Origin: Massilia sp. CFBP 13721
Lineage (GTDB): Bacteria; Pseudomonadota; Gammaproteobacteria; Burkholderiales; Burkholderiaceae_D
Direction: 5' to 3'
Assembly (NCBI RefSeq): GCF_014842025.1
Contig: NZ_JACYUY010000018.1
Location: forward strand, 81,330 to 131,430
DNA length: 50,101 bases
The position numbers were made by a program, and so were the translations under genes. Below, piece by piece: positions 26,934 through 35,783 of the stretch (its first letter is position 1; each line of letters opens with the position of its first letter). The notes beneath the pieces are model-generated. The model saw nothing but the letters and a program-made list of their open reading frames with translations, was not told the DNA's origin and did no database searches.

Positions 26934-27168
26934 TGATCCGCAGATTGTCCTGCTCGACATTGGGATGCCAGGGATGTACGGATATGAGGTCGCGGCGGCG
27001 CTGCGTGGGCACCCCAAGTCGAAAGAAGAAGTATATATCGCCGCTTTGACCGGCTGGAATAATCCAGCGACACGCGCACCGGTTATTTCGGCTGGCTTTG
27101 ACAAGCACCTGACGAAGCCGGCAAAAGTCGAGATCGTTTTGGACTTGCTCGAGCACGTTGTCGCTTGA
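26893..27168 (+). pseudogene. Chimeric frame: IS30 transposase start fused to half a receiver domain
   Basis: Codons 1-13 are the start of an IS30 transposase. From codon 14 the frame continues as the C-terminal two thirds of a CheY-like receiver domain: 'QIVLLDIGMPGMYGYEVAAALR' contains the phosphoacceptor Asp, 'IAALTG' the conserved Thr, and 'HLTKPAKVEIVLDLLE' the conserved Lys. The first strand and acidic pocket are missing, so phosphorylation is unlikely. The receiver part resembles the C-terminal REC domain of hybrid sensor kinases. The junction falls exactly where the IS30 fragment ends. The frame is intact and could be expressed from the IS30 start signals, but is best treated as debris. 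Confidence 0.65.
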
Positions 27169-27197
27169 GCGCTACAGCGGTTCAGCGGCGGCACGCG

Positions 27198-28745
27198 CTA
27201 ATCGATAAACCGGACATACCCAGCACGCACTAGAAACTCTAGCGTTATGGCTTCATCCAGTCCGAGCGATGCGCCCCACTGGCAGGCCTGCAATGGAGTC
27301 ACCTTGCGGGCGCCATCTTCGATACGCGCAAGCTCGCGCCAAGCGCCCTTGAGGCTCTGTGCGCCGCTCATGACCAAGGCGATGACATAGCGCTGGTTCG
27401 GTATCGGCCACTCGTCCTGATCCACCCATGCAACCCGTTGAGCCAAGTGGGAGGTATCGCGAACTCGGCTTTTGAACAGTTCCTGCAACTGGTCGAACGA
27501 CGCCAGGTCTGCGACGCCGAGATGAAAATACCCTTGAGGCTTCGCAATCAAGGCTCCCCGATCGGCAAGAATACGCAGGTACTCGCAAAGTGCTGACGCA
27601 TTGCTGTCGCGCTGCCATGCCGGGCTATCAAAGCGCTGCATCATCCATCTGAATGCACTGTCGGCCGTCAGCACGAACAGTCCCCGCGCAGGTCGCTTGT
27701 GTACTAGGCCAATGAACATGGCGGTCTGCCAGATGTGCGTGTCTTGCATCCCGAAAGAATGTGGTTGTTGGCCTTCACCTAAGACGTTGCCAGGAAGAGA
27801 GCCATCTTTAAACCAGCTCTCCAAGATCGACCGTTTCCCGACCTCGTCAGCCGCCTTGAACAATGCTGTCTTTTCAAGCGAAGCCATTGCCCGGGCTGCC
27901 TCGGCGGCCTCTCGCTCTATTTTGGCTCGTATAGCAAGCCGCTCACGTTCGCGCGCCCGCCGGCGTGCTTCAGATGCTTCTTGCTCAAGACGTTCCTTAC
28001 GCGCTCGGTGCCTCGCTGCCACCTTTGCGGCGTATCGGGCGCGCGAGTCCTGCACGGCCACATGCAGTTCGTGGCGTAACTCGTTCTGCGCTGATTCTGA
28101 CGAGGAATGGTGAAGCCATTGCGAGTGTTCACAGCTGTCCAAGAGCAGCTTCTCCAACAATGCAAATGTAACTTCCCTCATCGTAGAGAGATTGACCTCG
28201 ACGACCGACAAACCCAAATCAACGAAGGCACTCTGCTTCGCTTCGTCCACGAAATGAGTTACAGCGATCTCGATCGCCACGGTGCCAAAGTGCTCGGTAT
28301 GAACGATAAGATCTGGACGAATGGATGCTACAGCCGTCTCGACTTCGACTTGCGCAAGCCTGCGCCGTCCGTCCGGGAATAAAGTCCGCGAAGCCGTGCA
28401 CACGCCTACAATTGGATCATCCTCTTCGGCCGACACAACTAATTTTGGGAAAAAGAAGAACTTTTGCGTCTCGATAATTTGCTTCGCTGCAAGGTGAACC
28501 GCTGTCTCAGCCCCAGTCGCGCAGTCGGCTCCTGGAGCGTGCGCGAAGTGCGGTGCGCGCTTACCGGCCATGCAATGCTTGGCATAGACAGGGAGCGAAC
28601 ATGCTGGGCAGATGCAACCGCAGTTCTTCCCAATTGGCACCTCCCGCGGCTCGTACATTCGACCATCAGCGATGCCTTTGCCAAAAGGGATTGAGTCGGC
28701 AACGCGACCGTATCCGCTTGGGCGAGAGTGCAGGGTAGAGCTCAA
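27198..28745 (-). CDS. CoiA-like zinc-ribbon/nuclease-domain protein
   Basis: The 515-aa product begins with an unusual TTG at 28745; an ATG at codon 30 (28658) is the alternative. Residues 42-90 form a CoiA-type zinc-binding region ('CGCICPACSLPVYAKHCMAGKRAPHFAHAPGADC'). Residues about 95-200 form a restriction-like nuclease core: 'IRPDLIVHTEHFGTVAIEIAVTHFVD' gives the D...ExA motif. A long basic/acidic coiled coil follows (about 240-300), then a C-terminal helical domain. CoiA was first described in competence, but this architecture is widespread on mobile elements and is probably a DNA-acting enzyme. It is tightly followed upstream by a small gene in the same direction. Confidence 0.75.
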   Translation of the reverse strand: MSSTLHSRPSGYGRVADSIPFGKGIADGRMYEPREVPIGKNCGCICPACSLPVYAKHCMAGKRAPHFAHAPGADCATGAETAVHLAAKQIIETQKFFFFPKLVVSAEEDDPIVGVCTASRTLFPDGRRRLAQVEVETAVASIRPDLIVHTEHFGTVAIEIAVTHFVDEAKQSAFVDLGLSVVEVNLSTMREVTFALLEKLLLDSCEHSQWLHHSSSESAQNELRHELHVAVQDSRARYAAKVAARHRARKERLEQEASEARRRARERERLAIRAKIEREAAEAARAMASLEKTALFKAADEVGKRSILESWFKDGSLPGNVLGEGQQPHSFGMQDTHIWQTAMFIGLVHKRPARGLFVLTADSAFRWMMQRFDSPAWQRDSNASALCEYLRILADRGALIAKPQGYFHLGVADLASFDQLQELFKSRVRDTSHLAQRVAWVDQDEWPIPNQRYVIALVMSGAQSLKGAWRELARIEDGARKVTPLQACQWGASLGLDEAITLEFLVRAGYVRFID

Positions 28746-28761
28746 ACTTAGTCCGAAGCCG

Positions 28762-29028
28762 TCATGACGGCATCGAGGTGATCGACCGCGTCATGCAGGA
28801 TGCGATCTCGCCATCCTTCCCGGTGTACGTATCGTTGCCGGCGTGCTGGCGCGGCTTGCCGTATCCGCAGGTGTAGACCCGACGGTCGAGGTCAATTGTG
28901 ACGAACCGGCCTCCCAGTTCGCGGGGTCGCATGATGCACACGCAACTGCCGCCCGGGAGGTGCTCGTAAGTCCAGCCCTCCTGCTGCTCGTGGTATTGCA
29001 ATTCACCCGCTGTGTTAGTTTTCGCCAT
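28762..29028 (-). CDS. Hypothetical 88-aa protein, possible 3' frameshift
   Basis: The protein has a beta-rich centre ('GGSCVCIMRPRELGGRFVTIDLDRRVYTCGYGKPRQHAGN') and ends 17 bases before the CoiA-like start. A minus-one shift near 28805 would continue it as 'WRDRILHDAVDHLDAVMTASD' and end at 28748, three bases from the next start. That ending looks more natural than 'MTRSITSMPS', so there may be a frameshift or a sequencing error. GGGGCCGAG before the ATG is a weak ribosome site. Function is unknown; it may be a partner of the CoiA-like protein. Confidence 0.5.
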   Translation of the reverse strand: MAKTNTAGELQYHEQQEGWTYEHLPGGSCVCIMRPRELGGRFVTIDLDRRVYTCGYGKPRQHAGNDTYTGKDGEIASCMTRSITSMPS

Positions 29029-29154
29029 CTCGGCCCCACTGGATCGTTATCCTACAATTGTAGAGTGGATTTGCCGGATTGCAACTGAGAAAGGCGCACA
29101 GACTGCGCGAGCAAAAAAAGGCAGGGAGAGTAAGGCAGTGCGAGTGTGATCTTG

Positions 29155-29424
29155 CTAAGGGCAGCCTGTGGTCGTCTGCACTTGGCCATCGGTCCCGACA
29201 ACAATCTCAAGCACTTTTCCGTCTATGTTGGTTTGGACCACCAAGCGCCGCAATGCCGCCTTCCGCTCTGCATTCCCAGCAATTTTCCGTGACGCCCGCC
29301 TTGAAATCTCGTAGTCGCCGCACGCCACATCCGAGCACGCCACGTAACTTCTATTTCCGTGGTCGGTGTCGGTGATTTGGGCCGGGTGCCCGCAAAGCAC
29401 ACAGAGTGGGACGGTTGCGTCCAT
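29155..29424 (-). CDS. Small zinc-ribbon-like protein (89 aa)
   Basis: GGAG five bases before the ATG supports the start. Residues 8-37 contain two cysteine pairs, 'CVLCGHP' and 'ACSDVACGDYEIS', separated by 18 residues, as in a four-cysteine zinc ribbon. A basic helical stretch ('ISRRASRKIAGNAERKAALRR') and a beta hairpin ('GKVLEIVVGTDGQVQTT') follow. It may bind nucleic acid. It is oriented like the CoiA-like operon but 127 bases upstream, so could be its first gene. Confidence 0.6.
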   Translation of the reverse strand: MDATVPLCVLCGHPAQITDTDHGNRSYVACSDVACGDYEISRRASRKIAGNAERKAALRRLVVQTNIDGKVLEIVVGTDGQVQTTTGCP

Positions 29425-30116
29425 ACGTTCTCCAGTTCAGTACAATCAAATGGTATATAGAGACAAAACTGTTCCCATCAAGAACAGTGAGTGCCGTACT
29501 CTAGAAGCAGGGATGGCGCACCGCAGAGACTTCCAAGCCGGTTACCATTTAGTGCTAAATTGCATTTATCATCTGGATCGAGAATTAGCCTAGGGCGGAA
29601 CCAACGGCGACGCAAGACCAATTTGAGTGTGAGATTGAGTGTGTCACCTGCAATGGCAGGCTGACAAGGCTGCGTGCTTGGGGCGACCTCAATGGCCTAG
29701 ACCGAATGTAGGTCGAGTCGATCGTAGAATTGAGCGTGGACGATATTTGCACGCTGGCCAGCTACGGCGAAGGCGGCATCGACTGTGATTGTGAGCGGTG
29801 CACGCCGTTAGTACAGGTGCAGCGGCTTTCCGACTTAGCTGGCGCTTGACGTCGATGCCTGAAGTGCAGCGTCGACGTCCTGCGAGCACCTGACAACGGC
29901 CGCTTACCAGGCACCGCCAGCGGAGCATATAGGGTATCTGGCCGAAAAAGCGCCACCACGGCGCAATTCCCTTCGATGATAATTGCTGTAAACTTAACTA
30001 ATCCACACTGTGCATCACATACCGACTCGCAAAGTTGCACTGAGCAAAAAGGCGTCCGCTCCTCGTTGTTCATTTGAATGGTTTATCTGTGAAAATGCTA
30101 ATCAATAGGATATCCT
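29425..30116. other. Intergenic region between divergent units, no gene seen
   Basis: Nothing protein-like is visible on either strand. It must hold the promoters of the leftward zinc-ribbon/CoiA group and of the rightward HEPN gene. AGGATATCCT at 30108-30117 is a palindrome overlapping the ribosome site of the latter. Confidence 0.4.
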
Positions 30117-31301
30117 ATGAACCCCGTTGACAACCGCCCTTATGGATTTCGGGATCCGAATAATGAGGAGCTTTATACGACCCCTAGGACGGATTTCAAA
30201 AATGTTACGCCCGACGGTGTATCGGCAGCTGTCGAAGGATATTTCCGTTTCCCGGCCATTTGGTTGGGGATTGCTCTAGAAGATGAGCAAGCTCGATTTT
30301 TTGATCCAAAACTTCATCACGAGATTGTTTATAGAAGAGATCTCTCTTGCAACATCAAGGTCTGTGCAAAAAGAGACGGTACGTTTCTCTTTGACTTCTC
30401 ACAATGGCCGCTTGCACCGATAGTCCGAATTCCAGGATATGAGCACCCAAACGAGATGTATCGCATTCCTCCAGAGAATGAGAAACAACGTAAGTTGGCA
30501 GACTCCTATGGGGTTCTGCGCGCGCAGGTTATGAACGTGCATCAGGCTTGCTTATCTACCGCTGAAGAACGATTGTTCGGTATTTATGCCCCAGCTGGTG
30601 TGCCAGTGGCATCGCAGAATACGCATAAATCTCTATCCTTCGATGAAGCACATGGGTACCATGATAACGTATATGACATGCATGCTTTGGCTCGAAACGT
30701 TGCCAATAATAAAGACAACGTTTCCAAACCAGCATTGCATAGGAGAGTTGTTGATCTTAGTGCAATTGACCTGTCATTCACCTTGCTTGATAACATTCTT
30801 CGAACTGGCGATTCTGGTATCGTACAAATCATTGAGGCAGTTTTTATCGCTGCACGCCGTGATAGTGAAGGTAGATCGGGCGAATGCGTAATGTTGGCGT
30901 GGGGGGCATCTGAACAGTTGGTTTCCATCTTATGGAATCGATTAATTGTGGAGTCGAAAAAAGACAAGGATATTGGCGAAAAAATCGGTGGTGAGAGATT
31001 AAAGAAATTGAGAGGGCGAGACTATACTGCCTCAGTTATGGTCGAAATCTTAGAAATGACTGGAAAAGTAGACAGCGAACTGTATAGGCATCTTGAAATA
31101 GCGCGAAAGACTAGAAATAAATGGGCGCATGAAATGCGCATGCCAAAGCACTCTGAGGCGTATGTATGTCTGGAAGCAGCACGGCGTCTTTTGAAGCTTG
31201 CGCTCGGGATCGATTTATTAATACAATCCGGAGGCAGTGGTGGTGGGCCAACGTGGTGGATTTGGGGATGGGAACGTACGCTTAGGAACGGTGGGCCTTA
31301 A
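30117..31301 (+). CDS. HEPN-domain protein, candidate ribonuclease
   Basis: This 394-aa protein starts at an ATG with AGGA seven bases upstream. Residues 333-338 read RNKWAH, the RX4H signature of HEPN ribonucleases, inside a helix-rich C-terminal domain ('IARKTRNKWAHEMRMPKHSEAYVCLEAARRLLKLALGIDL'). The helical block 'LLDNILRTGDSGIVQIIEAVFIAAR...ASEQLVSILWNRL' (about 220-285) is the start of the same fold, as in the Apea/Swt1 groups. The first 200 residues are unique to me. The extreme C-terminus is Gly/Trp-rich. HEPN proteins often cleave RNA in phage defence or toxin systems. The gene is AT-richer than its surroundings and stands alone; no antitoxin is obvious. Confidence 0.7.
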   Translation: MNPVDNRPYGFRDPNNEELYTTPRTDFKNVTPDGVSAAVEGYFRFPAIWLGIALEDEQARFFDPKLHHEIVYRRDLSCNIKVCAKRDGTFLFDFSQWPLAPIVRIPGYEHPNEMYRIPPENEKQRKLADSYGVLRAQVMNVHQACLSTAEERLFGIYAPAGVPVASQNTHKSLSFDEAHGYHDNVYDMHALARNVANNKDNVSKPALHRRVVDLSAIDLSFTLLDNILRTGDSGIVQIIEAVFIAARRDSEGRSGECVMLAWGASEQLVSILWNRLIVESKKDKDIGEKIGGERLKKLRGRDYTASVMVEILEMTGKVDSELYRHLEIARKTRNKWAHEMRMPKHSEAYVCLEAARRLLKLALGIDLLIQSGGSGGGPTWWIWGWERTLRNGGP

Positions 31302-31332
31302 TATTGCGTCCCATCAGATTTATGATCAGTAC

Positions 31333-32375
31333 GGCTTTGTTGCGCAAATCGAGCAAGGCCGAGCTGACGCTATTTGTAGCTTGTTTATAACACTGGGACC
31401 GTAGCCGGGGTACCCAGTCGAGTAAAGCGGTTCAGCACGGCAGCCTGCACTTCTATTTCGGCGACCTGACGATCGAAGTCAAGTGCCATGACGCGTTCAC
31501 CCAGCAGTTTGAAACATCGCATTTTGGTTTCAACAAGACTGCGGCGATGCTAGCCGCTCCACTTCTTCCAGATTGCCCGTCCCAGCCTGCGTGTTGTGTA
31601 CAGGATGTCGTTGCATGTGTCTGCACCGTAATGGCTGGGCCTTCCAGGGCTTGGCATTCTTGGGGGTCGGGATAATGGCATGCGCGGCGCGCAAAGCGAT
31701 CGCCTTATGGTAGTCCTTCGTGTGGTAAGCGCCATCGCCACTGACACTGGCAATCTTCTCGTCGACAGGAATCTGGCTGAGCGGCGCTGGCAGGACAGGT
31801 GCGTCGCCGATACTTTTGTCGGTTACCTCCATGGCCCGGATCTCGAGCGTGGACGCATGATCCGAGATGCATCGTGCGCCATTGGTGGCGATACTCTGCG
31901 CCATGCTTTTTCGTTTTCCATTCGCCTTTGCCCAGCATTTTGATACCCGTGCTGTCCACCAGCAGATGCAATCCTGTCGTAGTCGGCATGGCGTCCATTA
32001 TCACCTACAGCGTCTTTTGCCGCCGACTTGCCGTGCTGTAGTCCGGCACCGACCAGTCAAGCCCAGCCAGGATCTGCAGGCTCTGTGTCATGCCCATGGC
32101 CTGACGCAGCGGCAAGTTAAATAGGCACTTAATACTCAGGCAGAATTGGATAGCCTCATCGCTGAACATCTGTCTTCGCCTGCGCTTGCCGCTCGGCTGG
32201 CCGTGCCAGTTCAGATTCAGATCAGGTCAGATGAGCCGTAAACCGCGTGCCTTAAGGCTTCATTGTATGCCTTCCAGTTGGTCGTGCTGTACTTCTGTAA
32301 ACCTGGTTTCATCTGTTCAGGCTAACAGACCGACACATTCTACGCTGGCCGAGCCTGATTTTACGCAATAAAGCC
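31333..32375 (-). mobile_element. Degenerate IS5/IS903-type insertion sequence
   Basis: Terminal inverted repeats GGCTTTGTTGCGCAAATC (31333-31350) and GATTTTACGCAATAAAGCC (32357-32375) bound 1043 bases. On the minus strand, pieces of a DDE transposase are found in several frames: 'FSDEAIQFCLSIKCLFNLPLRQAMGMTQSLQ', 'LHLLVDSTGIKMLGKGEWKTKKHGAEYRHQWR' (first catalytic Asp), 'IRAMEVTDKSIGDAPVLP', 'IASVSGDGAYHTKDYH' (second Asp) and the 'RRLGRAIWKKW' segment near the Glu. Frameshifts make it inactive. No target duplication is visible. It separates the HEPN gene from the ATPase gene. Confidence 0.85.
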
Positions 32376-32459
32376 TTTTTCCCCACTGATCCTATCCCTT
32401 TATTACCTCGCGTACGCAAAGGACATCAACTGTCCGCAACTAGCTAGTACTAGTACTGA

Positions 32460-34040
32460 TTAGAAAGTTTCAGCGCCACGAGTTCCCTGAATACGCAGGA
32501 AATGGCGATAACTTGGGTGAATTTCCCAAACCAGATTATCATCTAAATTAGTTTGGACGGAGAGCAAATTCGGCCTGTCCTCAAATTTAATGAATCCTAA
32601 CCCGGAAGGATCTTGATCATCTCGTGCAGCTATAAATCCACAACGGAAAAGGAAATGTGCAACAGAAAGTGGTCCCTCAGCGGCTGTAATGCCGTCGATC
32701 TTCGGAATCCCGATTCGCCGGATTATTTTTTCGGCTATATGTTCGAGTAATGCATCTGTTGCGAATCGACGTTGGCCGCCAGCAAACGATTCTACAATAT
32801 CCTGCATCACTGCACACTGGTGTCGATGCTCTTTATAGAGGTCGTCAACTCGAAACTTGCCGTAATCCTGTAAGACGTCGTGAATGTGATTTATAGTAAT
32901 AAGAGACGAGCTATTTTTATACGCAGTTTTCGCGGCTAACTTACATAGTTGAGCAGCCCAGCGTGGTCGCCCAGCCGATAAGATATGGATCGGCCTAAAC
33001 GAGTCTACAAACCTGCCAGTTCCCCAAGCGAAAGGCTCTTTAAAAATTATTTTTCTGATGGCGGCCCCATCAATGGCTGGCTCATAATTTTGATAAAGTA
33101 AATTGTCAGGGTAAGTGCGCCTAAAAAAGCTAACTATCTTATTTTCAATAATCCGACCTGTTTCCTCAGTGCTCCAGTTAAGGTCGATCATATATTGCTC
33201 GCACTTATCAAGGGCCTCGTCGTACTGTGTGAGTACGGACCACACATCGGTACGAACTGCTGCGCGAATGCACAGGCCACGGACAACACTTACTAAGTTG
33301 CGGCAGGCGCTGAAGAAAGTACTAGCCTTTAGACGTTCGGACTCAGTATTCAAGAAAGTGGCGTCGACGTCGTCAATGAAAAGCCAGACCGTTACTTCGC
33401 GTTGCGACATCACACGCTCTAGAACAGCTTGGGAGTCAGCTGTTGAAACCCGAGTGCGCTCGATCTCTGCGCCAAGCCCCTTAATCTTTAGTCGATCCAA
33501 TAGGGCACCAACGATATTTCGATTACGGAATCCAGCTAATTCCGAAGATTCGACTAGGAGCATGCTGTCGTCTGAGAGGCCGACATTTAGAGTAGCACCA
33601 AGCTCAAGATTAATTAATGTGCAGATGCGCTGTTGCCAAGCATGCACCAATTCAGCTGGAGTCGTCGTGTTTATATTCTGGAGAGCAATTAAATCTGACG
33701 CTTTCACATACACCAACAAGTCGTCCTTTTCCTCCTGCTGACGAAGGTACATTGTTTGCTTTAGCAGCGCTGATTTCCCCATACCTTTTCTTGACCTGGC
33801 GAATGCGAGCTTGGTATGCACTGAGTAAAAGCTGTCGAACTCAGGCTTATCTAGAAAATAACTATTAAGCACCTCTAGATCCTCGTCGTCACCTGCTTCG
33901 TTACCGAACAGTTCGTTAGAGAGGAAGTCGCGACGATGCACCCCTACATTAGATCCGACGTTAGGTGTGGGTCCTGGGGGGCGTGCGGATGGACGAGAGT
34001 TCGGTGTCGGACTTGGGCGGCGTGGCTGGTGGCGAGGCAT
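32460..34040 (-). CDS. P-loop ATPase, Sll1717-like
   Basis: The start at 34040 has GGAG five bases upstream (the frame is open to 34148) and gives 526 aa. A Pro/Arg/Ser-rich tail (1-35) precedes 'FGNEAGDDEDLEVLNSYFLDKPEFDSF', typical of the Sll1717 ATPase group. Walker A is in 'SRKGMGKSALL' (about residue 85) and Walker B is 'TVWLFIDDVD' (about 215). A helical region with 'RPIHILSAGRPRWAAQLCKLA' (a sensor-2-like arginine) and a winged-helix C-terminus follow. Proteins of this type are STAND/KAP-like regulators often found in defence islands. The gene is markedly AT-rich. It is divergent from the serine recombinase at 34217. Confidence 0.75.
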   Translation of the reverse strand: MPRHQPRRPSPTPNSRPSARPPGPTPNVGSNVGVHRRDFLSNELFGNEAGDDEDLEVLNSYFLDKPEFDSFYSVHTKLAFARSRKGMGKSALLKQTMYLRQQEEKDDLLVYVKASDLIALQNINTTTPAELVHAWQQRICTLINLELGATLNVGLSDDSMLLVESSELAGFRNRNIVGALLDRLKIKGLGAEIERTRVSTADSQAVLERVMSQREVTVWLFIDDVDATFLNTESERLKASTFFSACRNLVSVVRGLCIRAAVRTDVWSVLTQYDEALDKCEQYMIDLNWSTEETGRIIENKIVSFFRRTYPDNLLYQNYEPAIDGAAIRKIIFKEPFAWGTGRFVDSFRPIHILSAGRPRWAAQLCKLAAKTAYKNSSSLITINHIHDVLQDYGKFRVDDLYKEHRHQCAVMQDIVESFAGGQRRFATDALLEHIAEKIIRRIGIPKIDGITAAEGPLSVAHFLFRCGFIAARDDQDPSGLGFIKFEDRPNLLSVQTNLDDNLVWEIHPSYRHFLRIQGTRGAETF

Positions 34041-34216
34041 GCTTACTCCAGAAAGAGATTGCAAGTGTACATCTATTTTTCTGTTGATCGATGTAATTAA
34101 ACGGCCGTTTATGGACGGCCCGGTTTCGCCTCGCCTTAGTATGTTCATAAAATAATTATTTGACTTTTGAACATGTTCATATGTAATCTATATGTTATTG
34201 GACATAAGGGGGTACG

Positions 34217-34795
34217 ATGGCGATTTTTGGATATGGTCGAGTCAGCACAAGAGACCAGCAGAGCGAGAACCAACGCCTCGAGCTCGAGCGCGCCGGCTAC
34301 CAGGTGGATTACTGGTTCGCGGATGAAGGGGTTAGCGGGAAGGTCCCGGCGCTGCAGCGGCCCCAGTTTGCCAAGATGCTGAGCCAGATCCGCGATCGCG
34401 AGACGCTGGTAGTGGCGAAGCTCGACCGCCTCGGCCGTGATGCTCAAGACGTCGGCGCCACGATCAAGATGCTGGCGGCGCGCCACATCGAGGTCATTGT
34501 GCTCCAGCTAGGGAAGCTTGACCTGGCCAGCGCCCCCGGCAAGCTCATGTTGACCATGCTCGCAGCGGTTGCCGAGATGGAGCGCGACTTGCTGGTCGAA
34601 CGCACACAAGCCGGCTTGGCTAGGGCGAAGGCGGAAGGCAAAACGCTCGGCCGCCCAACCAGGACGACAGACGAACAGCGCGCAACGATGGTGACGCGAC
34701 ATAAAGCCGGTGCCTCAATCAGTGCGCTCTCCAGGGATTACGCCATCTCGCGCGCCAGCGTGATGCGGATCGTGAAGCCAACCGTTGCACAGTGA
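34217..34795 (+). CDS. Serine recombinase (resolvase/invertase family)
   Basis: This 192-aa small serine recombinase has catalytic Ser10 in 'YGRVSTRDQQ', conserved 'VAKLDRLGRD' (residues about 64-73) and 'EMERDLLVERTQAGL' (E helix, about 117-131). A C-terminal helix-turn-helix ('GASISALSRDYAISRASVMRIVK') binds the crossover site. Length is typical of Tn3/gamma-delta resolvases. The upstream region 34140-34216 is AT-rich and contains GAACATGTTC, a palindrome that may be part of a res site. The gene starts an operon of three. All key residues are present, so it should be active. Confidence 0.9.
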   Translation: MAIFGYGRVSTRDQQSENQRLELERAGYQVDYWFADEGVSGKVPALQRPQFAKMLSQIRDRETLVVAKLDRLGRDAQDVGATIKMLAARHIEVIVLQLGKLDLASAPGKLMLTMLAAVAEMERDLLVERTQAGLARAKAEGKTLGRPTRTTDEQRATMVTRHKAGASISALSRDYAISRASVMRIVKPTVAQ

Positions 34796-34804
34796 TGAGA
34801 TCGC

Positions 34805-35095
34805 ATGAAACGCACCTATGAGATTCACCCGCGGCCGGATAACCTGGGCGGCGGCTGGAAGCTGACATTGCTCGAAGATGGGGAGGAAGCGGGCGGCGGC
34901 GTATTCCCTCTACCTGAAGACGATGCCCAGTCCGGAATGGCCTGGTGGAATTCTATGACCGAGGAACGGCGCGCGCACTGGCTCATGATGGCCGCCTCTG
35001 CCATGCCGGCTGCGGCGCGTCAGGCTTACCTGTTAAGTGAAGCATATAACGACGCCCTGGACCAGGGCGAATCGTGGGCCGCACCTGACCTATAA
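34805..35095 (+). CDS. Hypothetical 96-aa protein in the recombinase operon
   Basis: It begins 9 bases after the recombinase stop. The first half is a short beta meander ('WKLTLLEDGEEAGGGVFPL'), the second half helical ('AWWNSMTEERRAHWLMMAASAMPAAARQAYLLSEAYNDALDQGE'). This kind of small protein is common beside plasmid resolvases and integrases, but I cannot assign a function. GTGATGAGATCGC upstream is a poor ribosome site; coupling to the recombinase is likely. Confidence 0.6.
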   Translation: MKRTYEIHPRPDNLGGGWKLTLLEDGEEAGGGVFPLPEDDAQSGMAWWNSMTEERRAHWLMMAASAMPAAARQAYLLSEAYNDALDQGESWAAPDL

Positions 35096-35107
35096 AAGAG
35101 GACAACA

Positions 35108-35296
35108 ATGCTAAATGAACTTCAACCAGATTTGCGGGAATTGCTCGATTTAGTACGCAAGCTGGAAAACTTTGACGCCACACTGGCAGCATCCCAGATG
35201 GCCGGCAAGCCTATCGAGCCGGCAGAAGGCGCCTACGAAGAACGTAAGCGCTATGAACAGCGCATCATCTATTTGCGCAATAAGTGGGCTATTTGA
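35108..35296 (+). CDS. Hypothetical 62-aa protein in the recombinase operon
   Basis: AGAGGAC lies six bases before the ATG. The product is a helical, charged polypeptide ('LRELLDLVRKLENFDATLAASQMAG...AYEERKRYEQRIIYLRNKW') that probably forms a coiled coil. It is the third gene of the recombinase operon, 12 bases after the second. Function unknown. Confidence 0.55.
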   Translation: MLNELQPDLRELLDLVRKLENFDATLAASQMAGKPIEPAEGAYEERKRYEQRIIYLRNKWAI

Positions 35297-35783
35297 GGCC
35301 GCTGAAAAACGCAACGATGATAATACGACTTATCATCTAAGCACTGAGCTTAGGTAAGGCGAACGTCTTGTCGTGCCATCAAGCTTCTGCGGCGACATGA
35401 GAAAACCTCTTCACTCATGCGGCGCCCGGACGGTGCTAAGCTAACTATCAGTCGGCGTAATCTCTCTGGCGCAGGGAAGCCTGTGCTCCGCCTTCGCAGC
35501 GCGCATGGAGTCTGACTTCCATACGGCCCTCACTTCAGTTGGCGAGCCAGCGCACCACATCATCGCATACTCTGAACCGACAGCTCGACAGGTTAGCCAA
35601 GTGGCCGACGCGTCGTGCCGCGATCGGCTCGCAATGCTTCTGCTCGGAATTGCTTTATAGTGGCGCTGGTTGCTGATAAGCAACAATATCCATGGGACTC
35701 GGGCCGCAGCGCCAGCTATCAGTTGATGGTGTGCTGTCGCCGCCCTAAACTGGCCGATTACTGAACAGCCGACGACCTACACT
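35297..35783. other. Intergenic region without recognisable gene
   Basis: An 81-codon minus-strand frame (35441-35686) is composed of low-complexity Ser/Arg/Ala sequence and lacks a ribosome site. Several short inverted repeats near 35310-35350 may be a terminator for the recombinase operon but have no T run. Confidence 0.35.
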
